NCBI RefSeq assembly: GCF_008831285.2
Contig: NC_045139.1
Coordinates: forward strand, 8,278,204-8,342,203
DNA: 64,000 nt
Reading direction: 5' to 3'
DNA from: Nymphaea colorata
Lineage: Eukaryota > Streptophyta > Magnoliopsida > Nymphaeales > Nymphaeaceae
A model generated the notes under the pieces. It did not search any database. It saw nothing but the letters and a program-made list of their open reading frames with translations, and was not told where the DNA came from. The translations under genes and the position numbers were made by a program. This document shows, piece by piece, positions 23,701 to 35,351 of this stretch. Position 1 is the first letter of the stretch. Each line of letters opens with the position of its first letter.

Positions 23701-26649
23701 TCCTGGATTGGGTTATCACAGGTTTTGAGGAAAAGGTAAACAAATAATTGCAACAGGTTGCTATATGACTAGAAAAAAGAAATGCGGCAGGTCTCTATGT
23801 CTTCTTGGAATGAAAGAGAAGTTCTATTGTCATATTTGATTAAGCAAGGCCATATTTCAATCTTTTGACAGTTCCTAGCCAAAATGTCCATGCCAGTGAG
23901 GAAGTCCAAGTCTGATCTCGTTAAGCTTCTTAAGACTAAGAATGTTAACAATGTTAGAAGCTTGGAAAAGGAAAAGAACATGTGGTTACCATCATTCCCA
24001 TTAACCCTGTTTTCTTTGAAACTTAACTGAAGCTGTTTTCTTTGAAACTTAACTGAAGTAAGAAGGCTTCAATCAAACAGCTGCATGGTTCTGTGAAGTG
24101 TGAACAGATAATGGACACCTCAAAATTTCTTAGAATCCTTGGGATTTTGAATTCATAGAGTTTTCACAAAATTTAAGGTGCTGAAAGAGTCCAATCAAGC
24201 TTGCTTTTCCCTATGGCCCATTTTGGTGGAGTAATATGGCTTTGTATTTAAATTTTCTTGTCAATGTTATTGATTACATTCAGCAGTAGGAGTATGACAT
24301 TAATGTGCACTTCTGAAAATTGATATCTGAAAGCTTTATGCTATATGGCTCAGGCATCTGATCTTCTTATGGTTTCAGTATCATTCTGGATATCAAGAGC
24401 AGATGTCTCACTGGCCAGTACAGCCTGTGGATAGCATAATCAAGTGGCTTAAAGATCACAGCTCTTCGTTGGTGGTTGCTGATTTTGGTTGTGGTAAGTG
24501 TGTGGAGACAGCTTCATGGGCCTGTTGAAAGGATAAATATGTCTAAATTAACCTGATTTTTTGTGGGGTGATAGGTGTAGGTGAAGCCTGTTTCAATATA
24601 TATTCATTTTTTTGTATATAGCAAATGCCTTCGGTGCTTGACTAATCCAATTTAACTGTAGGAGATGCACGCATTGCAAAATCTGTAAAGAATGTTGTTT
24701 TCTCCATTGACCTTGTCTCAAATGATCCGTCTATAATTGCTTGTGACATGTCTAAGGTATGTTTCCTGTGTCTTGGTTGTTTAGTTTGTAATGTGAAATT
24801 GTGAACTATCAAATGCATTATAATGTTTGTAATGCGCTAACATTCCTTCTTGCTTATGTCATCCATAAAAAATGGCAATAGTTGTGCCTTTGTGTCCATG
24901 AATGTGTCATTAGAACTTATAGGTACAGGTGTTTGTGTGCATGATTAAATCCCCTCTTTCTATGTGATTCAACTTGCTTAAGTGTACCTTGCTGTGAAGG
25001 TGTGACAATTATCAGCTTAGGTTGCAAAATATTCTCAATTCTTGATGTTTCTCAGTTCTGTAATCATTTTTTATGATATTATGATCAGATTTAATGCTGG
25101 TCCTGTGTATTTATGGGATGAATTCATAAAAAGATACTTTTTGAGTATCATTCCAATTTTATCAGAAACCTTCGATTCTAAGACTTGGCACTCCTCTCTT
25201 CTTTGTTTCTATTATGTTTCTTGCTTCCGTTTCAGTATTTCTCTTACTTTTTTCCTTAATTATGATCATCTTGTTAGTAGCCGTCTGATTGTGATTCTGT
25301 TGTATATCCTATCTGATGGAGTAATGGCACTGGTCATGAGTTGGAACAAAATCGTCCTGGGTTCAAACCTAATCTTACCATGCATAAGTTGCTGTAATTT
25401 TTGTAATTTTGTCGACCATTGCTTATTCGTTTGCTCAGACAAAGTGTACCAATCTACTCCTTAGTTTTGCAACCCTGAAAACATTTATAAGCTGTTCCTT
25501 TGGCATATGGATGCAAGCTAAGTCTGTTTTCTACTCCTTAGTTCAGTTTTGCTAATAGTTGAAATACAAAATGTGTCGGGTTGTTGATTATCCCTAATTG
25601 GAATCTCTCCTATTGGTGAAGACTGGTTCTGAAAGGCTAAAACTTAGTGCATGCAAACAAACATCCGCATGATTTGATCTTTGTTCTGGAGTCTTTGAAA
25701 ATTAATTTGTTGGCCCTACGTGGAATATCATGGAATTGATCCTCACATTTTTTTATGAGAAATGCTGGTGTCGTTCACTGCTCGTCTCCTGCACCAAGAT
25801 GTTGGCTGTTGACGCATCAAAATGGTGATAAGATTGTACTAGTGGAAAAATTTACAAATTTTGTATATGCATTTCAAGTAACAGTTGTACAAATAATAGT
25901 TTGCTGTGGAGTAACTTGATCACAGGATCAAACTCAATGTCTAGGATTTGCAGTCTCTGGTTCTTGATTGCCATCATTTGCAAATAACTTTTTTTGCTGG
26001 TCTGTTTTATTTCCTCGTGTCATCTTGACCACAGACACCTTTGGCTTCCTCGTCAGTGGATGTTGCTGTATTTTGCCTTTCCTTGATGGGCACAAACTTC
26101 CCAAGTTACCTTGAGGAGGCTCATAGGGTGCTTAAGCCAAGGTTATCAATCTTTTGTTAATTGGGAAAGTTTTCACCTTAGGCAGGAGGATGTCTATGTT
26201 TTCTGAAACTGTAATTTGTTTAACTTTATGTGTCCACTTTATGTCAGTGGATGGCTATTGATAGCGGAAGTCAAGAGCAGGTTTGACCCAAATAATGGTG
26301 GTGCAGATCCTAATATATTCTCTAAATGTGTCCACAAGCTTGGATTCAGTACAGTGTCCAAGGCAAGTGCAAGCATACATGTGTAATTTATAGACCTGTT
26401 TTGGAAAACCTTGTACTAATTGTATGACTACATGCAGGATTTCTCAAATAAGATGTTTATTCTTCTTATATTCCGGAAGATGGTATAGTGCAATATATGT
26501 TGGTTCGTTTGCAATTGCTTGCTGTTTCTAATATGCATAATCTTTAACACAATTTATAAATCGTCTTGCTGATGTTTCAGGAGGCGAATACATTGAAGAG
26601 CAACATTCAGTGGCCAAAATTGAAACCCTGTTTATATAAGCGACGGTGA
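20793..26649 (+). CDS. RRP8: RRP8-type rRNA adenine-N1 methyltransferase, nine exons
   Basis: Exons: 20793-20954, 21069-21130, 21454-21505, 24379-24493, 24662-24756, 26035-26141, 26248-26362, 26438-26482, 26581-26649. Joined they give 273 residues without a break. The product is the nucleolar SAM-dependent enzyme that methylates an adenine of large-subunit (25S) rRNA in yeast and, by homology, plants. The Lys/Arg-rich N-terminus ([11 protein letters not shown]) suits nucleolar targeting. [20 protein letters not shown], the SAM motif [13 protein letters not shown] (124-136), FCLSLMGTN and the end [12 protein letters not shown] are family hallmarks. The ATG at 20793 is the first in this frame; the frame is open upstream without another ATG. 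Intron 7 has a GC donor. A decayed Copia element lies just upstream. Confidence 0.93.
22164..22240. repeat. 30-bp direct repeat pair in RRP8 intron 3
   Basis: TGCAGAGTTTTTAGG(G/T)TCTT... occurs at 22164-22193 and 22211-22240, with one mismatch and a 47-bp period. Confidence 0.85.
23234..23679. mobile_element. Nonautonomous hAT-like DNA transposon with 8-bp target duplication
   Basis: Lies in RRP8 intron 3. Flanked by CCATAGAG at 23226-23233 and again at 23680-23687. The ends are inverted: CTATGTCACAT on the left and CTAAGTCACAT as the reverse complement of the right end. Subterminal GGTAC/GGGTACGGG repeats occur at both ends. It is about 446 bp long and has no transposase. The 8-bp duplication suggests hAT. 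A related copy lies at 45736-46298. Confidence 0.65.
24007..24058. repeat. 26-bp perfect tandem repeat in RRP8 intron 3
   Basis: Two identical copies of the unit CTGTTTTCTTTGAAAC..., at 24007-24032 and 24033-24058. Confidence 0.95.
25313..25380 (+). mobile_element. SINE-like fragment in RRP8 intron 5
   Basis: TGATGGAGTAATGG resembles an A box. GGTTCAAACCT at 25360-25370 is a near-perfect B box, about 35 bp downstream. Typical of tRNA-derived plant SINE heads; the boundaries are not defined. Confidence 0.45.
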
Positions 26650-27578
26650 ATATCAGGGCTTAAAGCAGCACCCTGTGTAGGTAATCTCATTCTAGCAGTT
26701 ATCCGTAAAGCTTGGTGATTCTTTTCCTTCACTTAAGCAGATCTGAAGTGAATACGGGAAATTGGAGCGACTACATTTACGCATTTATGTGCCCTAGAAA
26801 AGAGTTTCTCAACTGGCAGCGCGCTTCTCCCTTCAACTGGCACTCTTGTTGACTTGTAAATTGATTGTGAGTTGGCCATGACACCGTGGAAGTCTACCAA
26901 GTGATGTTACTAGCATCATGATCAAATCTGCAAGAGGTACATGGGTTGGTTGTATGTCCACGGTGTATTCATTTCTCTCTCTCTCTCTCTATCTTTTCAT
27001 TAGCAAGCTTGAGATCAGGCAGACCCCGCAAGTGCAATCTTAGAGTTCGGGTATGTTTATATTTTCAAATGTTAATTTGAAGATGTGAAATATGGCGGCC
27101 AGACTCTGCCATATTACTCAACCATTTGCACATCCAAAAGAAAATGATGCATGGAGTTTCATATACTAACTGAATGTGAATCTGTTAGTAATTTATTACA
27201 ACGGTAAAACCACCTTGAAGTGGGATGCCATGCTGGTTTATCTTTCTATACCCGTAAGATACCCATAGATGGATCCTTTGATAGCTTTCTTTAGAAGATG
27301 AGGAAATTTTTTAAAAAAAAAATCACTTTACCGTGTTTTAGTTGTAGAGTTGGGTATAAGCGAAAGAGAGTAGTAGGCTATCAAAGCGTATATGAGTAAT
27401 TATTGGGATATGACCGTATCTCATTCTTGAGATGTACTGGATAGAGTTTGGTAGCGTTATCAGTACTCTAACACAATCAGTCGGCGGCCATTGTGGGAGT
27501 TAATCTGGTTGGATAAAGGGTTGTCACTGGTTTAATTTGGTTGGTCATACGCATGCTAGCACAGCTCTAGACCTTAGG

Positions 27579-27862
27579 CGCAAGAGAAAATGCGGGCTTT
27601 AACTTATTGTTCTTGATGGACAATCAATTGACGAGTTTTGATGAAATTGCTTACTTTTGTATCTCAAGCTTATCCAGTTCATGAAGTAAGAGTTTTTCCA
27701 GTTCATTAAGCAAAATCTACTCTAAATTATAAACCCTTGGGGCAGGAGAAAAGGAGGGGCTTTAGCTGCTTGTCCTTATTTGACAATCAACTGCCGAGAT
27801 TTGGCGTAGTGGTAAAGCTGCTCAATCTGTATTTCAGGTGTATTCAGTTCGTGAAGCAAGGT
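27579..27862 (+). repeat. Diverged direct duplication with tRNA-like A box
   Basis: Copies at about 27579-27695 and 27740-27862 share GGGCTTTA, TGACAATCAA or GGACAATCAA, GACGAG/GCCGAG, TTTCAG or TCTCAAG and CAGTTC(A/G)TGAAG. Copy 2 contains TGGCGTAGTGGTAAAGC, a good Pol III A box, followed by a weak GTTCG B box. Probably two SINE-derived copies. Confidence 0.5.
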
Positions 27863-28163
27863 GTTTCAAACATGACTGAGCCTACTGAATGGCCAACTGA
27901 GCTGAGAGCTAGACTCTGCCTATATTTTCTTTTCTAGGCCAGGTAGTTGCTTTCATCCTGTGTAAAGCCCCTAAGGCTATACATACCTTCAAGATTATAG
28001 CTTGAGTAGACTTTTTGTACATTGGAGCTCGTGTGTCGCTTTTGTCATTGTTTGCAGCCAACAAAAGCAATACATTCAAGTGTAAGAGAGACGATGGGAC
28101 CTGTTTGTAAGTTTGAACGAGCACAACTTGTTCATTCTCGCTATCTCTTTTCACACTATTTAG

Positions 28164-28239
<76 letters not shown>
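28164..28239. repeat. Compound (TA)n(GA)n microsatellite
   Basis: TA run to 28192, then a GA run to 28239. A short direct repeat, AGTTTGAACGAGCACAACTT, flanks it on both sides (about 28110 and 28261). Confidence 0.95.
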
Positions 28240-28242
<3 letters not shown>

Positions 28243-28304
28243 ATAAACAACTTATTTGGAAGTTTGAACGAGCACAACTTTTGTAAACTGATTTATTTTA
28301 TGAG

Positions 28305-28354
28305 CCGTTTTAGTTAAACTTGTTAGTCCCCGTTTTAGTTAAACATGTTAGTCC
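28305..28354. repeat. 25-bp tandem repeat, two copies
   Basis: CCGTTTTAGTTAAAC(T/A)TGTT... at 28305-28329 and 28330-28354, one mismatch. Confidence 0.93.
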
Positions 28355-29189
28355 TTATCGAGCAGGTGGATGTAATGAATCTTGATTGCGAGTGATTGGG
28401 AAAATGAACTAGATTTTTTACCAAAAGAGTGTTTGTCACAGTGATAAGGTTTTTAACGATGACTAGATCACCACAGATTGTAGTTTTTAGTGTTTGAATG
28501 ACAAAGACCTTTGGCATCACGAGCAATTAAAGGAGAGTGCTTTGCACAATCACGAATGCAAAGCTTTGCGTGTTGACGTTTTACCTTGCCAGATCTTCTT
28601 TCCCAACGCTTTGCGAGTGTTTTTGTGTCAAACTAAGAAAGAAATATATGCCTAAGGCCACATGCAGGCAAGCAAGTTGTGAAAGAAAGATCTTCCTAAG
28701 GCAAGTTGTGCATGCTAGGAGAAGAGAGTCGCCTTCACTAGCGTGCTGCGCGGTCCCGTCACTTCATTCATACCCTTTAGGCTAGCAAGGAGGAAGAGTG
28801 CAAAATCCATTAATAAAAATTCTCTCGTAGTTAATGAAGCGTTTGAAAGAAGGAAATCGATATCTTCTGTTGATGTAACTTTCACCATACTTCCTCAGCT
28901 AAATTTGGGTGAAGTTTCCACCATAAAAGTTCAGGGAAGAATTCCTATTGAGTTGAAACTTTATGTTTGGTAATAATAATCAAAACCGTCTTAAGCTTAA
29001 GAATTTTCATCCCTGTTTTGCTGCAAGTTAAAATTATTTACACATCTTACTTCCTTCATTCGATGGAGTGCGGAGTTCCAATTACCCTTTCAGGTCGTTC
29101 TGATAAAAAAAAAAAAAATCTTCAAATAAAATAACATCACTGCTCTTAAAATTGAGAGAAAGAGCATAGCACACATAAAAGGACATGCA

Positions 29190-29446
29190 CACCATAGTTG
29201 GTAAATCCATGACTCAAATCGATAGATGATCGGGTTGGTGGGTTGACTCGTGGACTGAGTAAAGTTTTAAAATAACCTGAATCAGACGAGTCAGGATGTG
29301 TCACATCCGAATCCGATTGAGCCAAGGGTGAGTTGGGCGAGTCAAGAGCGAGCTGAGCCAACCTTAACTCAGTAATCAAATCTTCCAGTGACCTGAGCTG
29401 ACTCGAGCGATTCCGGAGCCGAATCAGTGAGTCGGCCAACCATGAT
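29190..29446. repeat. GAGTCA/GAGTTGA-rich dispersed repeat with imperfect inverted ends
   Basis: Left end CCATAGTTGGTAAATCCATG; the right end reverse-complemented begins ATCATGGTTGGCCGACTCAC. The interior has many GAGTCA/GAGCTGA words, typical of small plant DNA-transposon derivatives. No clear target duplication. Confidence 0.4.
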
Positions 29447-30027
29447 GCGCGCTATTCTTCAACAAAATGCAAAACCCAGTTTAATAAAACCAGAAGGCAA
29501 GGCCGACAAGAGATCGCAGGTTTAAAAACCGTGACTAAATTTCCTTGATAAAAAATGGAAGCCGCAAAACGTCAACAGTTTAATATATTTTTCACTTTAG
29601 GCTATGTCCTGTTGAATAATTGCCGACTTAAGATCCTTTCAATAAAGTTAAGGACGCGTTGGGACAGGCTGCCAAACTCCCAACTTGTTCATATAAAACA
29701 AGAAAATAGTAATAATTTTGCATGGCCTTGTTGCAACCTTTGCACATGGTGAGGAAAAGAAAGTTTGAGTTGGTAGCTTAGAAAAAGCTGGTCGCGGACG
29801 TGATCCTCCGTTTTTTATGTTATGAGCCATTAAGAAAATGGAGCTACCAATGAAAATGGTACCAACCGGATGGAGAGAAGGGGGAGGGCTTTGGCGCTTC
29901 TTCGGGTAGCTTCCGCGCACTCGAAATGAAAACAACACCAATAAATTAATAACACCGTAGATTTTTTTAAGCGCGTAACCCCGGCGCATCTCTACCTCCA
30001 TAAAACTTAGATAAGCTTTGTCAGCAG

Positions 30028-30131
30028 CAGGGGCGGAGCCAAGGGAGGTCTGCAGGAGCCCTGGCCCCCTCAAAATTTTCTTTTTTTAAAAATGTACATG
30101 TATATTTTAAAAACTTTCAGTTGTCCTATAT

Positions 30132-30164
<33 letters not shown>

Positions 30165-30236
30165 TATTTCAGCCCCGTCAAAATTTAGAAACTTTAATTG
30201 GCCCTCCCTCATGAAAAATTTTTAACTTTGCCCCTG
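30028..30236. mobile_element. Small nonautonomous hAT-like element (CAGGGGCGGAGCCA family)
   Basis: Starts CAGGGGCGGAGCCA and ends TTTGCCCCTG. Flanked by GTCAGCAG (30020-30027) and GTCAGCCG (30237-30244), an 8-bp duplication with one mismatch. 209 bp, no coding. Contains an internal TA microsatellite (30142-30167). Its right half matches the element at 50436-50610. Confidence 0.65.
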
Positions 30237-31266
30237 GTCAGCCGGTTATCGAAATGGAAATTTAGATTCAGGAGGACAGTCTGTTAAAATCATGGTTATG
30301 AATCAGCAGAAAAATATTATGATATACCTTTCCCAAATTATAAGAAATCTATAAAGCCCAATTAAAAGACTCTGAAAATATAAAAACTGATTAAAAAAAA
30401 AAAAACAGTATGTGATTACATGTTACCGACATTGGACCAGCGACGAATTGGATCAAGCCAATTTAGGCTGATTTTTACTACCCTTGGATGCCTGGTTCTA
30501 CCAACTTTGAGATTTTGTAAATGAAAGTACTTTTAAGGAGGTTAGAACCTAAGGCCAGCTAACAAATAGTCAGGGCTCCTTCTTAGTCGCGGTAACTCCT
30601 AAAATTCATTCCCTCTTCTGAACTAATTCTACACTTTCTAGGTGAGTATGATGAGTATTCAGAAGAGAGTCGAAGCTCCTACCTAACTTCTTGGTCCAAA
30701 GACCGAAGAAGACATGTTTGACCATAGATCAACCTATTTAGATATGTAAATGGGTTGGATATATCTGACTTCAAATCATTTAGACAGTTTAGTGAATAAA
30801 ATCCAAATCTGACTACTAAGCAGATTCAAATTCAATACAACACTCTGCAACTGAATCTAACTTCGACTTGGGTACCTGACCTAGATTTGATAACCATCAA
30901 ACTCTATTTATACAGAGATATAAAATGGCAGATCTTCTAATGCTAATGGGGTTTCGAATTAGATTCAAATTTTAGATCAAAATCCTCAAACACTTGATGC
31001 ACCTCGGAATTCAAACGGGTTTATGCATCTTGGTTCTAAAGGAAAACGGGCTACGGGATGAAATGGATATTCTTCTATCCATATCCATGATACGAAATCC
31101 AGATCCACGAATCTTACACCTAACGGACCTGGAGCCTCGAGTCGATCCAAGATCTGTATCCAAAAGACTAGCCCCGGTCGCTTAGCTCGGACCCAACCCA
31201 ATGATGAAGCCGAGATAGCTCGCTGCCCGAGATCTGTGGCACGGCCGCTACAGATAACAGAAACAG

Positions 31267-31274
31267 TACATAAA
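31267..31274 (+). promoter_or_regulatory. Weak TATA-like box of GDSL gene A
   Basis: TACATAAA, about 63 bp before the ATG. It aligns with TATATAAA in the duplicate gene B (both preceded by AACAGTA), so it appears to be a changed TATA box. Confidence 0.5.
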
Positions 31275-31336
31275 GCCGCACCTCAGGCTCTCAGGTGCAC
31301 CGCAAGCTCCAAAGAAGAAGAAGAGAAGAGAGAGCG

Positions 31337-34300
31337 ATGGGTGGACGGAGAGCATCTTTGGTGGCTCTGCTCCTGCTGTGCGCCGCCGTTGCTGCTCTAC
31401 GAGGTAGAGCAGCAGACGTCATTGGTGGGTCCGATTCTTCTTCTTCTTCTTTGAACAGAAGTGCTGCTTGCGGTTTTCCGGCCATCTTCAACTTTGGGGA
31501 CTCGAATTCCGACACGGGCGCGATATCAGCGGCCTTCAACAGGATTCCTCCGCCAAATGGCATGACGTACTTCCACAGGCCCTCCGGCCGCCCCTGCGAT
31601 GGCCTTCTCATTATTGACCACTTCGGTACACCACCACCTCTCTAACTCTTTTCTTTCTTGTTTCTTTTTTTGCCATTTTTTTGTGTGACGGCGATGTAGA
31701 TGGGGGAGTTCACCGGATTCCGTTCGAATTGTGACAATTGCCATCAAGCCGCAGTAAGCCGGAAAATCGAGCTTCTAGAGTCCAATTAAATCCCTTCTTT
31801 TGAGCTAGAGACTGACTGAGAACCCGGAGCGGAATCGAGTACTATTATTGGCTACAATCGACCGCTCTGACTTGTCCAATCTACTCCTACCAAATATTAA
31901 CTTTCAGATGAGTTCTATAAGCATCAGCTACGCTGAGGAACAGTGTCATGGAGTTTGAGCTTGTTATTTGACCTCTCTGCCCATTTGATAAAAGAAACTT
32001 GCAACTCGAGCTGGCCTGAGTCAGAGGTTTGATATACATATTTAAACATCGTCTCTTTATATTTTTATTTTATATCCTTTTTTATTTCTCTTTATATATA
32101 TATATATATGTATATTCTTTGTCGTGATGCTAACAGCCGAATCCCTTAAAAACTCTTGACATGCTGCCGATGGTTCTCTTTAGAAATTATTGACATGTCG
32201 CTTAGTGCTTCCTTAAAAGTTCTTGATATAAGCCAAGATTTTGGATTGACAGTCGAGCTTTGCCTTGGAACTAAATAAGCCGTGCTTAAGTTGCCAACAA
32301 AGTCTTCAGGCCTATTTGAGCTCAGTGACAGTTTTGCTCACCTGTCATGTAGGCCTTTGGCTCAAAAGCAAGATACTTGTTTGGTTCTTAGGTACAGCGA
32401 TCCAGATTAGGGACTTGGATTATGACTTTCCAAGTTTGAATACCGTGGCTTTGTAAGCCTTGGGATTTGAGTTCTAACAATCTCTTGGAAACTGTTTTTT
32501 TTTTTATGGACGTAAGGTCTCATGTTCTTGGACCTGAACCTTAAAAGTAATCTATGGGTTTCTGTCACGCGTTAAATGCGACTAATAATTAATGTTTTTA
32601 TCGTCACCAAAAGACACCGACCGTATTTTAAAAGCTGGCTTGGTTTATACAAAATGTTGTCTTTAAGCACCATCCAAACATAGGCTTAATTTTTCTTTTC
32701 TTTTTTTAGTATTGCCGTGGAGCAGAACATTGGACTCGGCCTATGGGCCCAATCCAATACAAGTGGAGCTAAACAATTCTAAGGCTGGAGAACTTATACA
32801 TATATATATATATATATATATATATTACTTTTTTTTTGTAAAAAATATGGAGATGGTGTAAGTTTGATACCCTTGGCCGTCCAATAGAAAAACTATCCTT
32901 GCCTACTGTAATGCGTGATAGCATCAACCGTAAATAGTTAAGACTTAAGAGATCACTTTTCTTTCGCATATCTACCACTTTCTTTTCATTTGTTTTTCTC
33001 CTGAGCTTTCTGATAGTTATAGATTTATCCGACAAAAGTGTGAAAATTACAAAACCAATTAGCTACCGACAGCAGTGTTATCTTCAAAATGTGATATGCT
33101 TATATACTCTTCATCATCTAAATAAATGCTGGGGTGAAAGACCTCGACATGCCAATTAGTTTAATCTGTGATATTTGTGCGGGTGTTTGGTAACACCTGC
33201 ATGTTTGGGTAGTATAAATTTCAATATTATTTAGCAAAGTAAATTAGTAATTATAAAGTGTTATGAGTGTGATTCGTTTAAAATACTTTTTAATATAAGT
33301 TTGGATGGACTTGTTTATTTCATGTGTGGTGTGTGTTTGTGTGTGCATGCACGCACGTGTGTATTATACAGCGATCATATTTTCTGCGTAAGACAAGATT
33401 TATATAAGGGAGGAGCAATGATTTTATGTAGCAATATGTGGAAATTTATCATGTATTGCATTATATTCCCGCATAGAGGAGCAGATGTATTATATAAGGG
33501 AGGAAAAATGATTTTAGTAGTAACAAGCGCATGATTAAACAAAATGGGTTGCAATATATATGAGATTTGCTTTGTTTCCTTGCAGCTCAATATCTAGGCT
33601 TTCCCTTCCTGCACCCTTATTTGGACTCCATTGGAGCAAAGTTTCTGCAAGGAGCAAATTTTGCTGCTAGTGGAGCCACAGTTCAACATCTGAACTTGAC
33701 TCTGTTCGATGGTGGTCTGTGCCCGTTTTCTTTAGATTACCAGCTGGCTCAGTTCTCTCAATTGCAAAATCGGTCCAGTGAATGCTACAACGAAGGTAAT
33801 CGAAAATGAGAAGGAAAATAATGTTGTAATCTAGCATGTTATTTTGTGTTTCTTATCAGTTAGCTCAGTTCGTCCAACATCAATTTCGAATACTTCTTTC
33901 TCTTTTTGTCTCGAAAACTTGTAGATTCGCCTCAAAGTAATAGCTTCAATGTTGGCCTTTTTAGGATGCTCGTATAACGGTGAACTACCCAAATCAAATA
34001 TCTTTTCAGAGGCTCTGTACACATTTGATATAGGTCAAAACGATTTAACGAACGGCTTTCGGAAGCTGCCAATGGCTCAAGTTGCTGCCATCATTCCAGG
34101 CGTTCTTGCTCAAGTGTCATACACAATACAGGTAAAAGAAAGCCGGCGCCATTTTTGTATATCTTGTTTAAATTTTCATGATCTTAACATGATATATTGG
34201 CAAAGAACAAGATACAAATTTATATTTTTGACATTAAAGAATATCAAATGCAAACGTGCCAAAAATACAATCAACATCACAGTAAAGTTCGTGGATATTA

Positions 34301-35351
34301 CGGTAGTAAAGTAGTGTGTATCTTCTTCTTGATCATGCAGAGTCTGTACAGGAGAGGTGCAAGGTACTTTTGGATTCACAATACAGGCCCACTTGGCTGC
34401 CTACCTCTCTATGTCATCTATGGTCCTTTCACAAATTTCACCAAGGACAAGCTTGGATGCGCAGTTTATCCAAACAATGTTGCCATGGAGTTCAATCGCC
34501 AGCTGAAGCAATTGGTGAGGGAGCTGAGAACCAAGCTGCCTCTTGCTGCATTGACATACGTCGACATCTACTCCGCGAAGTATAGACTGATCAGTCAAGC
34601 AACTAAGCTTGGTAATTCTCGATCTCCTCTGCTCTTTCTTGATACTAGGATTTCAGAACAGGCAGTCAAGATTGACTATGACAGGATTTGAAAATGTTCA
34701 TGTGCATCAATCTTAAAAAAAGAGTTCACGCAGCTCTATTCTCTGGTCGATCTCCTGGACCCATAGATGAGTTTGTCATGCCATGTAGTTGAGGTGAAGC
34801 AATTTGGTGAAGTGCTTGCTTTTCAAAACAAGAAAACGAGTATAACTGTAAGGTAACTCAGGTTCCGAAGCAGCCCTTAAGCAAGCAAACACATATTGAG
34901 AATTCTATCTTAAACAAAACAATCTGCATGAACTTATGGTAGTGTTTGGACGACAATCCAAAACAGCTTTTCTGAAGAAAAACGATCAGGCTTGTTTACG
35001 AGCTCTGCCAACATAAAATATCAAAAGTTTAGCTTACAAACACATTGTTTGAAGGTTAGGAATTCTTATTACTGGTCACTGAACGTGGTATGTATTGATG
35101 GTGCAGGTTTTGTTGATCCACTGAAGCTCTGCTGCGGTGGAGGTGACAAGTTGATCTACTGTGGATACAGTGCAATTGTGAATGGCGTTGAAGTTGCTGC
35201 TCCTATTTGTGCAGATCCATTGAAGTATGTGAGTTGGGATGGGATACATTATTCGCATGCAGCAAACCAACTGATTGCCAAGCAAGTTGTTGATGGATCA
35301 TTTTCTGACCCTCCAATCGCTCTAGATAAAGCCTGCCATCGTATGAATTGA
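31337..35351 (+). CDS. GDSL esterase/lipase A (FXG1/ENOD8-like SGNH hydrolase), five exons
   Basis: Exons: 31337-31625, 33586-33795, 33965-34131, 34341-34611, 35107-35351, joining in frame to 393 residues. Secreted SGNH-fold hydrolase acting on esters; relatives are called GDSL esterase, alpha-L-fucosidase-like or ENOD8-like, and the true substrate is unknown. An N-terminal hydrophobic segment (about 7-21) is a signal peptide. Block I FPAIFNFGDSNSDTG holds the nucleophile Ser56, GANFAASGAT is block II, FDIGQND is block III, and WDGIHYSHAAN supplies the Asp/His pair (about 357 and 360). Gene B downstream is a close duplicate, introns included. Exon 5 is 9 nt shorter than in B, just before a conserved Cys-Gly. 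Intact; the ATG follows a purine-rich leader. Confidence 0.92.
33391..33520. repeat. About 90-bp tandem repeat (1.4 copies) in intron 1 of GDSL A
   Basis: TATATAAGGGAGGA followed by AATGATTTTA occurs at 33401 and again at 33491. Gene B has the matching array at 40128-40295. Confidence 0.8.

Larger units (their letters stand above)
26650..31336. other. Intergenic, repeat-rich
   Basis: RRP8 3' flank, CT run (26973-26990), a diverged duplication with a tRNA-like A box, microsatellites, a GAGTCA-rich repeat and a small hAT-like element. No protein gene is supported. The right end contains the promoter of GDSL gene A. Confidence 0.5.

Noticed and set aside
25313-25380. Functional tRNA gene
   Set aside because: A and B boxes only; no acceptor stem pairing or anticodon loop could be drawn.
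25042-25464. 140-codon open frame in RRP8 intron 5
   Set aside because: Hydrophobic low-complexity translation from AT-rich intron, overlaps a SINE-like fragment, and no family resemblance.
28022-28243. Frame ending in a long Glu-Arg repeat
   Set aside because: Produced by the (GA)n microsatellite.
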